Positions 1 through 5,858 of a stretch of DNA of 9,997 nucleotides are shown piece after piece. The stretch is from NCBI GenBank assembly GCA_045639045.1, contig JAZUCI010000031.1:1-9997 (forward strand). The letters are read 5' to 3'. Origin of the DNA: SIG402 sp045639045 (GTDB taxonomy: Bacteria; Bacillota; Clostridia; Christensenellales; Borkfalkiaceae). The notes under the pieces are model-generated. The model did not search any database. It saw only the letters and a list, made by a program, of their open reading frames with translations, and was not told the origin of the DNA. Numbering within the stretch: position 1 is the first letter of the stretch; the number at the start of each line of letters is the position of its first letter. Both the position numbers and the translations under genes were made by a program.

Positions 1-54
1 CGCCACAAGTAAAGCGGTATCGTCATCCCTAAATTTTTCGTAATATCCGCGCAT
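1..54 (-). CDS. 5' end of an unidentified gene (partial)
   Basis: Reading the minus strand from an ATG at 54-52, the frame stays open to the window edge and gives MRGYYEKFRDDDTALLVA. An AAAGGGGA ribosome binding site lies a few bases upstream (about 62-68), and a strong promoter sits at 98-126, so this is probably a real gene start. Only 18 codons are visible, with no domain or motif, so no function can be given. It is divergent from the GH3 gene at 196 and shares its roughly 140-bp control region. The leader between promoter and start contains a perfect 10-bp GC palindrome (GGCGCGCGCC, 69-78). Confidence 0.55.
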   Translation of the reverse strand, partial: MRGYYEKFRDDDTALLVA

Positions 55-97
55 AAAATTCCCCTTTTGGCGCGCGCCGAATTGCGCTTTTTTTCAA

Positions 98-126
98 ATT
101 GTATCACAAAATGAGAAAATTTTCAA
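98..126 (-). promoter_or_regulatory. Promoter for the minus-strand gene starting at 54
   Basis: On the minus strand TTGAAA (126-121) is separated by exactly 17 bp from TACAAT (103-98), and a TG one base upstream of the -10 gives an extended -10. It is back-to-back with the GH3 promoter at 138-166. A perfect palindrome GAAAATTTTC (115-124) overlaps the -35 and could be a regulator site, but that is inference. Confidence 0.6.
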
Positions 127-137
127 GTGTTTTGGTA

Positions 138-166
138 TTGATTTTGGTAATTTGTAATGCTATAAT
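138..166 (+). promoter_or_regulatory. Promoter of the first GH3 gene
   Basis: TTGATT (138-143), a 17-bp spacer and a perfect TATAAT (161-166), with TG at 158-159 forming an extended -10. The surrounding segment GTATTGATTTTGGTAA (135-150) recurs with one mismatch at the same place in the promoter of the second GH3 gene (7493-7508). Confidence 0.75.
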
Positions 167-195
167 AAAGAAAAAATCCCAGGGGGAAAAACAAT

Positions 196-2175
196 ATGAA
201 GTTCAACGTAAACGATTTCACGGTAGAAGAAAAATTGAAACTGCTTTCGGGCTACGACGGATGGCGGCTTTATATGGCGGAAGGGAAACTTCCCGAAGTT
301 CGCCTTTGCGATGGCCCCAGCGGCTTACGCGACGAGCAACAAAAGGCAACCGCAATGCCCACCATTTCGGTTTTGGCAAACACCTGGAGCCGTGAAATGG
401 CGCGCTTAGACGGCGCAACCATAGCAGACGACTGCGTAGAAAAGGGCGCAACCGTTCTGCTTGCCCCCGGGGTAAACATTAAGCGCACCCCCTTATGCGG
501 TAGAAACTTTGAATATTTCAGCGAGGACCCCTATTTAGCGGGCACGCTGGGAAAGGAATATATTTCCGCCGTACAGGAAAAGGGCGTGGGTACTTCGTTA
601 AAACACTTCTGCGCCAACAACCGCGAACATTGCCGTTTATCCCAAAGCAATGAAATTGACGAACGCACCCTGCGTGAAATTTATATGCGCCCCTTTGAAA
701 TTGCCTTGCAAGCAAAGCCTTGGACGGTGATGTGCGCGTATAATATGGTAAACGGCGTGTACGCTTCTGAAAACAAAAAACTTTTGAAGGACGTACTGCG
801 CGATGAATTCGGCTTTGACGGGGTAATTTTATCCGACTGGTGCGCCACCCAAAACGCGTACCGCGCGTTCAAGGCAAGCCTGGACGTATCCATGCCCGCA
901 AGCACCGACCACTACGAAACCTTAAAACGCGCTTACGATAACGGTTGGATTACGGATGAAGAACTGAACGAACGCGCTGCTAACGTACTGCGCTTGATTG
1001 AAAAGTGCGCGAACGCCCAACGCATTTGCGCAACGGATAAGGAAACGCGCCACAAAAACGCGGTAACCGTTGCAAGCGAAGGCATCGTATTACTAAAGAA
1101 CGAAGAGGGCATCTTGCCCTTCAACACCCCTTCGGTTGCGGTTGTGGGTAAATGCGCGGTGAACCCGCCCATCGGTGGGGGTGGATCTTCCAACGTTCAC
1201 ACCGATTATAAACAAATTCCCCTTGCGGAGCTGTTACAAGAACGTATGCCCACCGCCAAGGTGACCTTTGGGGATACCTTTAACTGGTCCCCCCGCCACA
1301 CGCAAATTATGAACGCGGCGTACACTTCCGCTTACCACGCGGATACGGTGCTGCTTTGCGTGGGTACGGATAACGTAATTGAAACCGAAGAAGCCGACCG
1401 CGAAACCATTCGCCTGCCCTTGGTGCAAGAAGAACTGATTTTGCGCACCGCCAAGGTAAACCCCAACGTGGTGGTTGCGGTGTACGCGGGTAGCGCCATT
1501 GATATGAGCGCGTGGATTGACAAGGTAAAAGCCGTTGTGTTCGTTGGCTTTGCGGGTGAAGGCGGAAACGAAGCCTTGGCAGACGTTTTAACGGGCAAAG
1601 TAAATCCTTCGGGCAAGCTTGCGGAAACCTTCCCCCTGTGCCTTGCGGATACCCCCACGGGCTCTACCCACGGCAATTCCTTCGTGGAACGTTACAGCGA
1701 AGGGGTGTTCGTTGGCTACCGCTATTACGACGCGTACGAAAAGGAAGTGTTATTCCCCTTCGGCCACGGGCTTTCTTACACGAAGTTTAGCTATTCGGAT
1801 ATGGAAATAGCGAAGCGCACCGAAACGGATTACGAAGTTTCCTTCACCGTGAAAAACGAAGGCGATACGGCAGGTAAAGAAGTTTGCCAACTGTACGTGA
1901 AGGACGTGTTCGCCCCCGTTTCCCGCCCCGAAAAGGAACTGAAAGGCTTTACCAAAATTGCGCTTGCCCCCGGCCAAAGCAAACGCGTTACCCTTACTTT
2001 GGACGCGCGTAGCTTTGCCTACTACGACGTAGTAAACGGCGGTTGGCGCGTGGATGGAGGTGAATACGAACTTTTAGTGGGCGCTTCCTCCCGCGATATT
2101 CGTTTAACCGAAAAATTATCCCTTTCCTTCCCCGAAAACGAACAGTTCTCGCAATACTTTAACTATAAAACCTGA
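196..2175 (+). CDS. Glycoside hydrolase family 3 enzyme (beta-glucosidase-like), 659 aa
   Basis: GH3 enzymes release terminal sugars from beta-linked oligosaccharides by a retaining mechanism. The N-terminal TIM barrel (about 1-280) carries CDGPSGLR (D39), the KH pair K136-H137 and LSDWCA with the nucleophile D214. The alpha/beta sandwich domain (about 290-520) has a GGGGSS loop and ETEEADR, where E398 aligns with the acid/base glutamate. After FPFGHGLSY comes a fibronectin-III-like domain (about 535-645). There is no signal peptide and no PA14 insert, so it probably acts in the cytoplasm on imported oligosaccharides. The ATG at 196 follows AGGGGG (181-186) and the promoter at 138-166. A Cys (C216) occupies the position that is Gly in the usual SDWGA motif and in the paralogue at 7565-9565. 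The exact substrate (beta-glucoside, xyloside or other) cannot be read from sequence. Confidence 0.95.
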   Translation: MKFNVNDFTVEEKLKLLSGYDGWRLYMAEGKLPEVRLCDGPSGLRDEQQKATAMPTISVLANTWSREMARLDGATIADDCVEKGATVLLAPGVNIKRTPLCGRNFEYFSEDPYLAGTLGKEYISAVQEKGVGTSLKHFCANNREHCRLSQSNEIDERTLREIYMRPFEIALQAKPWTVMCAYNMVNGVYASENKKLLKDVLRDEFGFDGVILSDWCATQNAYRAFKASLDVSMPASTDHYETLKRAYDNGWITDEELNERAANVLRLIEKCANAQRICATDKETRHKNAVTVASEGIVLLKNEEGILPFNTPSVAVVGKCAVNPPIGGGGSSNVHTDYKQIPLAELLQERMPTAKVTFGDTFNWSPRHTQIMNAAYTSAYHADTVLLCVGTDNVIETEEADRETIRLPLVQEELILRTAKVNPNVVVAVYAGSAIDMSAWIDKVKAVVFVGFAGEGGNEALADVLTGKVNPSGKLAETFPLCLADTPTGSTHGNSFVERYSEGVFVGYRYYDAYEKEVLFPFGHGLSYTKFSYSDMEIAKRTETDYEVSFTVKNEGDTAGKEVCQLYVKDVFAPVSRPEKELKGFTKIALAPGQSKRVTLTLDARSFAYYDVVNGGWRVDGGEYELLVGASSRDIRLTEKLSLSFPENEQFSQYFNYKT

Positions 2176-2216
2176 CACTTTCCCTTGTCCCCCCCTGTAA
2201 TGGAAGAAGCCCACAC

Positions 2217-2325
2217 AAGCCCCCCTTGTGTAAAGGGGGGAACGAAGGGGGGGATTGTTTTTGCTTCATTATTTACAATCCCTCAGTCAATAAAATTGTC
2301 AGCCCCCTTTACACAAGGGGGCCTT
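2217..2325. repeat. MITE-like palindromic element
   Basis: A 109-bp element with near-perfect 24-bp terminal inverted repeats (2217-2240 and 2302-2325). Each end is itself a hairpin of C and G runs around a GTGTA or TACAC loop. An inner inverted pair, GGGATTGT and ACAATCCC, adds a second stem. It encodes nothing and lies in the gap after the first GH3 gene. Its left half is repeated in the opposite orientation at 3500-3548. It resembles non-autonomous palindromic repeats; no transposase is present in the window. Confidence 0.65.
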
Positions 2326-2328
2326 TTT
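2302..2328 (+). terminator. Terminator-like hairpin after the first GH3 gene
   Basis: GCCCCCTT (2302-2309), loop TACAC, AAGGGGGC (2315-2322), then a C and five Ts (2324-2328). It is the right end of the MITE-like element and the first good intrinsic terminator downstream of the GH3 stop codon at 2175. Confidence 0.6.
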
Positions 2329-2330
2329 AT

Positions 2331-2360
2331 TCGTCATTCTTCGCCTACCTACCTTTAGAC
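2331..2360 (+). repeat. Dispersed repeat R1, truncated copy
   Basis: This is the first 30 bp of a repeat found in full at 3308-3358, 3683-3733, 9621-9670 and 9735-9784. It starts GTCATTCTTCGCCTACC and stops before the conserved GGAGAATCTAAAA end. Confidence 0.6.
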
Positions 2361-2378
2361 ATATAACAAAAAAACACA

Positions 2379-2408
2379 CCCTTTTCCCTAGCGGAAAACG
2401 GGTTTTTT
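2379..2408 (+). terminator. Intrinsic terminator-like hairpin
   Basis: CCCTTTTCC and GGAAAACGGG pair around a short CTAGC loop with one bulged base, followed directly by six Ts (2403-2408). It lies just upstream of the promoter at 2418-2446 and insulates it from the GH3 gene. A related hairpin in inverted orientation follows the membrane-protein gene (3272-3309). Confidence 0.65.
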
Positions 2409-2417
2409 CTTTACCTA

Positions 2418-2446
2418 TTGACAACTTTTCGTTGTTCCATTATAAT
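2418..2446 (+). promoter_or_regulatory. Consensus sigma-70/SigA promoter
   Basis: A perfect TTGACA (2418-2423), a 17-bp spacer and a perfect TATAAT (2441-2446). Transcription should start near 2453, which rules out the in-frame ATG at 2432 and supports translation from 2480. No operator is obvious, so strong, roughly constitutive expression is likely. Confidence 0.88.
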
Positions 2447-2479
2447 GAAAATATAAAAATGATACGAAAGGAGAAAACT

Positions 2480-3250
2480 ATGAGTTTAATCAAGCACACT
2501 ATGGCAAGAATAGAGAAAATCCAGCAAGATTTACGGCGCGTAGTTAAAGCGGTTGGCATTATCGGGATTCTTTCATTCTTGGCTTACTACGCTTATTTGG
2601 CAATCGCAAACGCACACGAACCCTTTTACCTTATCATTTATTCGTGCTTAACCGCAATCATCTTCGCCTTTTTTTGCGTAGAAGTTTTCCTACGCGAACA
2701 AAAAAAACTCCCCACCCATAAGCAACGATTGAGAACCGAAAAAAAGCGCAAATATGAAACGATTATCAAATGCATAAAGTACGTGGCCAAAGCCGCCCTT
2801 GTGGGCGTTGCTTTATACGAAACCGCAACAAATTTCAGCATTTCCCTTTCTAACGCCATCAATATTTGTTCCGCAATTTTTTTGGTTCTTCAAATTTTGT
2901 TAGATTTCGTTATCCTCTACGTCGTAAAACAAATGGATTATTTTAAGCTATCTTTCAAATTGGATTGCGATGAAAGTTGGGTTCTTAAAAAGCTATTTAT
3001 GCAAGAACAAAACGAGGAAAAAGTGTTAGCCGAACTAAAAGGCGAAGAATACTATTCCCCCCAACAAGAAAAAATGATGCAAACGTTAAAAGAGGATGCG
3101 AAAAACTATCAAAAACGAAAGGGCGAAGAACACAAACAACGAATGGATGAAAAAGATAAAATCACCAAGGAAAAAAGACGAGAAGTCGCGGTAACTGCGC
3201 TTTCCAATATGAAAGGAAAAGTGGTAGGCTTTTTCAAACGAAAAAAATAA
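2480..3250 (+). CDS. Unidentified four-helix membrane protein with charged C-terminal tail, 256 aa
   Basis: I do not recognise the family. The protein starts with a basic amphipathic stretch (1-20) and has hydrophobic segments at about 22-43, 49-71, 99-117 and 127-149, arranged as two helical hairpins around a very basic loop (74-98, rich in K and R). The remaining 100 residues are hydrophilic and rich in E, K and Q with a likely coiled coil (about 175-235), ending in a basic tail (FFKRKK). The tail is probably cytoplasmic. The ATG at 2480 follows AAAGGAG with good spacing; the ATGs at 2432 and 2459 lie within or too near the promoter. It has its own consensus promoter and a downstream hairpin, so it is monocistronic. 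It is bracketed by inverted copies of two repeat families, and its base composition is more AT-rich than the GH3 genes. Confidence 0.85.
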   Translation: MSLIKHTMARIEKIQQDLRRVVKAVGIIGILSFLAYYAYLAIANAHEPFYLIIYSCLTAIIFAFFCVEVFLREQKKLPTHKQRLRTEKKRKYETIIKCIKYVAKAALVGVALYETATNFSISLSNAINICSAIFLVLQILLDFVILYVVKQMDYFKLSFKLDCDESWVLKKLFMQEQNEEKVLAELKGEEYYSPQQEKMMQTLKEDAKNYQKRKGEEHKQRMDEKDKITKEKRREVAVTALSNMKGKVVGFFKRKK

Positions 3251-3271
3251 AAAAACGACGTAAACGTAATA

Positions 3272-3309
3272 AAACCACCCCGTTTTCCGCTAAGAAAACG
3301 GGGTGGTTT
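3272..3309 (+). terminator. Perfect 16-bp hairpin after the membrane-protein gene
   Basis: AAACCACCCCGTTTTC (3272-3287) pairs perfectly with 3294-3309 around the loop CGCTAA. It ends in only three Ts, so as a plus-strand terminator it depends mainly on the strong stem; the A-tract before it could serve the opposite strand. Its core, read on the minus strand, matches the hairpin at 2379-2402. Confidence 0.65.
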
Positions 3310-3358
3310 GTCATTGTTCGCTTACCCGCCTTTGACGGGCAAAACGGAGAATCTAAAA
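3308..3358 (+). repeat. Dispersed repeat R1, full copy
   Basis: About 51 bp running from TTGTCATT through CTTTGACGGGC to GGAGAATCTAAAA. The outer ATTGTTCG and CGGAGAAT can pair, and so can the inner CCCG and CGGG, giving a REP-like hairpin. It abuts the hairpin at 3272-3309. Confidence 0.7.
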
Positions 3359-3369
3359 AGAGAAAAAAT

Positions 3370-3495
3370 GCCTCCTCCTATGGGGGAGGTGGATTGCGAT
3401 AGCAAGACGGTGGGAGTTAAAACCCCTTTCCAATAGCAAGTTGATAAAAAACTCCCCCACCCGCGCATCGCGGGAGCCCCCTCGTAGAGGGAGCC
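3370..3495. repeat. Dispersed palindromic repeat R2 (inverted pair of arms)
   Basis: Two related arms face each other: 3370-3418 (from GCCTCCTCC to GGTGGGAGTT) and 3450-3495 (from AACTCCCCCACC to GAGGGAGCC). Each arm holds small internal hairpins, such as TTGC-GATA-GCAA on the left and CGCG-CAT-CGCG and CCCTC-GTA-GAGGG on the right. The arms differ in sequence but keep the pairing. It is non-coding and resembles repeat units I associate with gut Clostridia genomes (from memory). Confidence 0.6.
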
Positions 3496-3499
3496 TTTT

Positions 3500-3548
3500 C
3501 ACAATCCCCCCTTTCGTTCCCCCCTTTACACAAAGGGGGCTTGTATGG
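3500..3548. repeat. Second copy of the MITE-like arm, inverted
   Basis: Read on the minus strand, this stretch nearly matches 2214-2257: the C-run hairpin with loop TGTGTA, then GGAACGAA, then a G run and GATTGTG. Together with the element at 2217-2325 it brackets the membrane-protein gene in inverted orientation. Confidence 0.6.
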
Positions 3549-3591
3549 TGGGCAACCTACTTTTCGTTCAATGCGTCATTTTTCTCCCACC

Positions 3592-3674
3592 ATCATATTT
3601 CCAAAGGAAATATATCATATCCGTTAGGATATATCATAAACGCAGTTTATATCATACGCCCACGGGCGTATATC
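3592..3674. repeat. Array of four compact hairpins joined by ATC
   Basis: Four short perfect hairpins stand in a row, each starting ATA, ending TAT and flanked by ATC. They are ATATTTCC-AAA-GGAAATAT (3595-3613), ATATCC-GTTA-GGATAT (3617-3632), ATAAAC-GCA-GTTTAT (3636-3650) and ATACGCCC-AC-GGGCGTAT (3654-3671). The stems share only their ATA/TAT bases, yet every one pairs perfectly, so structure and linker are conserved rather than sequence. It is non-coding. Function unknown; see findings. Confidence 0.8.
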
Positions 3675-3682
3675 GTTTTATT

Positions 3683-3733
3683 TTGTCATTCTTCGCCTAC
3701 CTACCTTTGACGGGCAAATCGGAGAATCTAAAA
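3683..3733 (+). repeat. Dispersed repeat R1, full copy
   Basis: Same repeat as 3308-3358, running from TTGTCATTCTTCG to CGGAGAATCTAAAA. It follows the hairpin array by nine bases and is followed by a degenerate GCCTTCCC hairpin (3734-3752). Nothing else is seen between here and the stop codon at 3796. Confidence 0.7.
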
Positions 3734-3795
3734 GCCTTCCCGTATGGGAGAACGCTTGACGGATAAAGACTTCTTAACAAGGAAAACTCTTTTAT

Positions 3796-4194
3796 TTACT
3801 TTTTTGCTTTCCAACTGAAGAATATTAACGTTTCTAGAATCCACAGTCCAATTCTTTCTTTAAAAATTACAGTGATTGCCATAATCACAATATATAATAG
3901 GAATCCGTGAAAAACGTCGTCGTGTGTACTCCAGCTTCCACTACCGGTGCTCATAAATATATTTTCTTTACTTGTTTCCGATACTTCTGTTTCTTTATAA
4001 TATACTGGCTCAACTATTTCTAATATGTAATTATCAGGGCCTCCATATCTCCTACAACAAACATATGGTTCATAATTGCCATTACCAACAAAAGTCGTTT
4101 CTTCTATTTTTCCGTATATATCTTTTATTCTTACCTTTGTGCCAACATCATAATACACTCCTTTATAATATAAATACCACGACATCTTGCTCAT
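3796..4194 (-). CDS. Unidentified small membrane protein, 132 aa
   Basis: The N-terminal part (about 5-65) looks like a small beta-rich domain: YLYYKGVYYDVGTKVRIKD, then ETTFVGNGNYEPY, with a vicinal Cys pair (C46-C47) near RRYGGPDNY. A polar linker rich in S, T and E (about 66-95) follows. The C-terminus holds two short hydrophobic helices (about 97-111 and 114-128) split by KER and ends WKAKK, so it is a tail-anchored helical hairpin with the N-terminal domain probably in the cytoplasm. The ATG at 4194 follows AAGGAGA at good spacing; a longer frame to 4311 would need a TTG start inside the leader and lacks a binding site. The gene is visibly more AT-rich than its neighbours, which suggests later acquisition. 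It is read from the promoter at 4442-4470 through the structured leader. Function unknown. Confidence 0.75.
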   Translation of the reverse strand: MSKMSWYLYYKGVYYDVGTKVRIKDIYGKIEETTFVGNGNYEPYVCCRRYGGPDNYILEIVEPVYYKETEVSETSKENIFMSTGSGSWSTHDDVFHGFLLYIVIMAITVIFKERIGLWILETLIFFSWKAKK

Positions 4195-4232
4195 TGTTAA
4201 TCTCCTTATTTTCGCTAAACTTTCTCCAAAAT

Positions 4233-4260
4233 AAAAAATGCGCCAACCGAAGTCGACGCA
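4233..4260 (-). terminator. Intrinsic terminator (candidate attenuator) before the 132-aa gene
   Basis: On the minus strand TGCGTCGAC (4260-4252) pairs with GTTGGCGCA (4247-4239) through nine pairs, two of them G-U, closed by the stable C(TTCG)G tetraloop. Six Ts, an A and four more Ts follow. It lies 38 bases upstream of the start codon at 4194, so transcripts from the promoter at 4442-4470 meet it before the gene. Confidence 0.75.
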
Positions 4261-4435
4261 CAAAAAACGCAAACTCCGATGTCGCGAAACAAACTTAAAT
4301 AGTGCAAGCAACTTGCCATTCTATCAAGTGGAATTTGCATTTTTATCAAATTCATAATGATAGAATGCGCAAAAAAGAGTATAAAACTCCCTTACCCAAC
4401 AAGTTGCACACTTTTTTCTATTTAGTTTGTTTCGC
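4233..4435 (-). ncRNA. Structured leader or small RNA, about 200 nt
   Basis: From the predicted start near 4435, the minus-strand RNA can fold into one nested structure. P1 pairs 4435-4418 with 4302-4284 (one bulged base). P2 pairs 4407-4400 with 4315-4308. P4 pairs 4367-4358 with 4326-4317 and is capped by the perfect pair GAATTTG and CAAATTC (4353-4347 and 4337-4331). A side hairpin AGGGAGT-TTTAT-ACTCTTT (about 4391-4373) makes a three-way junction. The terminator at 4233-4260 follows. This is either a cis-acting leader controlling the 132-aa gene or a separate small RNA. It fits no riboswitch class I can name; the long interrupted hairpin is loosely like 6S RNA, but I cannot support that call. 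Confidence 0.55.
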
Positions 4436-4441
4436 ACTATT

Positions 4442-4470
4442 AGTATATCACATGATTTTTCTATTTTCAA
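4442..4470 (-). promoter_or_regulatory. Promoter of the structured leader and 132-aa gene
   Basis: On the minus strand TTGAAA (4470-4465), a 17-bp spacer and TATACT (4447-4442), with TG one base upstream for an extended -10. The predicted start near 4435 coincides with the first base of the long inverted repeat. The motif layout (TTGAAAAT, then TGTGATA) resembles the minus-strand promoter at 98-126. Confidence 0.75.
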
Positions 4471-4478
4471 GCGTTTTT

Positions 4479-4512
4479 AAAATAAAAAACTCGGCGTTTT
4501 ATAGCCGAGTTT
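4479..4512 (-). terminator. Terminator of the GNAT-CobW operon
   Basis: AAACTCGGC and GCCGAGTTT form a perfect 9-bp stem (4512-4504 with 4495-4487) around an 8-base loop. On the minus strand it is followed by TTT, A and TTTT. It lies 21 bases past the CobW stop at 4533. The plus side is also T-rich, so it may work in both directions. Confidence 0.85.
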
Positions 4513-4532
4513 CCTTTTGTTTTTCTTTAGAG

Positions 4533-5834
4533 TTACGCAAGGCAAGTATCCAAGCGTTTTTTCAGTTCGTGGGTGTTTAGGTTTTTGCCGATGAACACCA
4601 GTTTCACCATTCTATCCCCCCACACTTCGTGCCAATCCTTTTTAATATCGGGGTGGGAAGCGATAAATTCCTCCCTTTCCTTTTTGGGGTAGGCGGCAAC
4701 CCAGTTATCCGCTTGGTAGCATTCGAACTGCTTGCCCGCTTGTTCAAACACGTACATACCTTCGGGGTCGGCTTGGAACCACACGATACCCTTGGTACGA
4801 ATCATTTCGGGGTACAGGGTTTTGCAAAATTCGTTGAACCGCTTAATATCCATGGGGCGGCGCACGTAATATACGAAGGTTTGAATCCCAAAGCGCTCTT
4901 CCGCGCTGGTGTGCTTATGCCCGTGGTGTCCGTGTTCGTGATCGTGGCAACCGCACGTGCAATGTTCACCGTGTTCGTGGTGATGCTCGTGATGGTGTTC
5001 GTGTTCTTCGTGATGATGCTTTTCCTTACATTCGGGGCAATCACAGTCTTCCCCGTGGTATTCCCCGGGTTTGTGTTCTTTTACTTCCTGTTGCAAGGCC
5101 TTCATCCAGCCCGCGGAAGTGGCGGTTTTCTTAAAATCAAAGTCCTTGGCGGAAAGCAATTCCTTTACGGGAACGTTGCCCTTTACCGCTTCGTACACCT
5201 TGGCTTCGGGTTGCAATGCGGCAAGCATTTCCATAACCGCTTGCTTTTCTTCCGCGGTTACCTTATCCACTTTATTTAGCACGATGCGGTTGCAAAATTC
5301 AATTTGCTCTACAAGAAGGCTTTCCACCTTGGCTTGCTCCTCTTCCGCCGCCGCGTTTTGCTTGTTTTCCACAAGCGCCTTACCGCAACCGAATTCGTCC
5401 GCCAAACGGAGGGCGTCCACCACGCAAACCACGCTGTTTAGGTAGCAATGGGTGGGCAAGCGGTAGTATTCGGTGGCTTGTTGCACCATAAGTACGGATT
5501 GCACCACGGGGGTGGGTTCACTAACGCCGCTGGCTTCAATTAAAACTGCGTCAAAGCGGTTGGTATCCACAAGTTCGGCAAGTTGGCGAACCAAATCTTC
5601 CTTCAAGTTACAGCAAATGCAACCGTTTTGCAAGGAAATTAAACTGTTATCTTCTTCCGAAACGATTTTGCCCGTTCCAATCAAGGTGGTATCAATGTTC
5701 ACTTCGCCTACGTCGTTTACGATAACCGCAACTTTTAAGCCTTCCTTATTGTGTAAAACGTGATTTAAAAGGGTGGTTTTCCCCGCGCCCAAATACCCCG
5801 TAAGTAGGGTAACGGGCATTTCTCTAACAGCCAT
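4533..5834 (-). CDS. CobW/P47K family (COG0523) metal-chaperone GTPase, 433 aa
   Basis: COG0523 proteins are cytoplasmic GTPases that deliver metals, often zinc, to target enzymes. Visible motifs are the Walker A loop GYLGAGKT (13-20), the family signature GCICCNL with the CxCC metal site (C72, C74, C75), EASGVSEP (100-107) and the guanine-specific NKVD (187-190). A long insert (about 259-308) is full of His, with Cys clusters CDCPEC (C264, C266, C269) and CTCGC (C292, C294, C296), a likely metal reservoir. The CobW C-terminal domain follows (about 315-430). The start at 5834 follows a strong AAGGAG. It lies 24 bp behind the acyltransferase gene and is probably co-transcribed with it. The His-rich tract suggests zinc or nickel; the client protein is unknown. 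No Zur-type operator was seen at the operon promoter, though I could not scan for one formally. Confidence 0.95.
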   Translation of the reverse strand: MAVREMPVTLLTGYLGAGKTTLLNHVLHNKEGLKVAVIVNDVGEVNIDTTLIGTGKIVSEEDNSLISLQNGCICCNLKEDLVRQLAELVDTNRFDAVLIEASGVSEPTPVVQSVLMVQQATEYYRLPTHCYLNSVVCVVDALRLADEFGCGKALVENKQNAAAEEEQAKVESLLVEQIEFCNRIVLNKVDKVTAEEKQAVMEMLAALQPEAKVYEAVKGNVPVKELLSAKDFDFKKTATSAGWMKALQQEVKEHKPGEYHGEDCDCPECKEKHHHEEHEHHHEHHHEHGEHCTCGCHDHEHGHHGHKHTSAEERFGIQTFVYYVRRPMDIKRFNEFCKTLYPEMIRTKGIVWFQADPEGMYVFEQAGKQFECYQADNWVAAYPKKEREEFIASHPDIKKDWHEVWGDRMVKLVFIGKNLNTHELKKRLDTCLA

Positions 5835-5858
5835 ACTCTTCTCCTTACTCTTCTCCTT
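5835..5858 (-). promoter_or_regulatory. Tandem duplicated ribosome binding site
   Basis: The whole 24-bp gap between the two operon genes is two perfect copies of AAGGAGAAGAGT (minus strand, 5858-5847 and 5846-5835). The second copy places AAGGAG at normal spacing from the CobW ATG. The first copy directly follows the upstream stop codon. Confidence 0.8.

Noticed and set aside
3592..3674. CRISPR array
   Set aside because: The constant part is only ATC with ATA/TAT ends, the variable parts are self-complementary hairpins, and no cas gene is present.
3441..3766. Two overlapping plus-strand frames across the hairpin array and repeats
   Set aside because: They translate repeat DNA, have no ribosome binding site, and their sequences are unlike real proteins.
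4215..4355. 46-codon upstream frame inside the structured leader (minus strand, starting at ATG 4355)
   Set aside because: It has no ribosome binding site, its start lies in the paired region, and it runs through the terminator hairpin. A leader peptide is not excluded but is unsupported.
4284..4435. Retron msr/msd or CRISPR-type RNA
   Set aside because: The nested inverted repeat recalls a retron RNA, but there is no reverse transcriptase nearby, and there are no direct repeats with spacers.
4302..4580. 92-codon plus-strand frame
   Set aside because: It overlaps the leader, its promoter and the operon terminator, and lacks a start signal.
4629..5279. 216-codon open frame on the plus strand opposite the CobW gene
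   Set aside because: It is antisense to a well-supported gene, has no promoter or ribosome binding site, and its hydrophobic FVVMVF-type content is simply the reverse of the His-rich codons.
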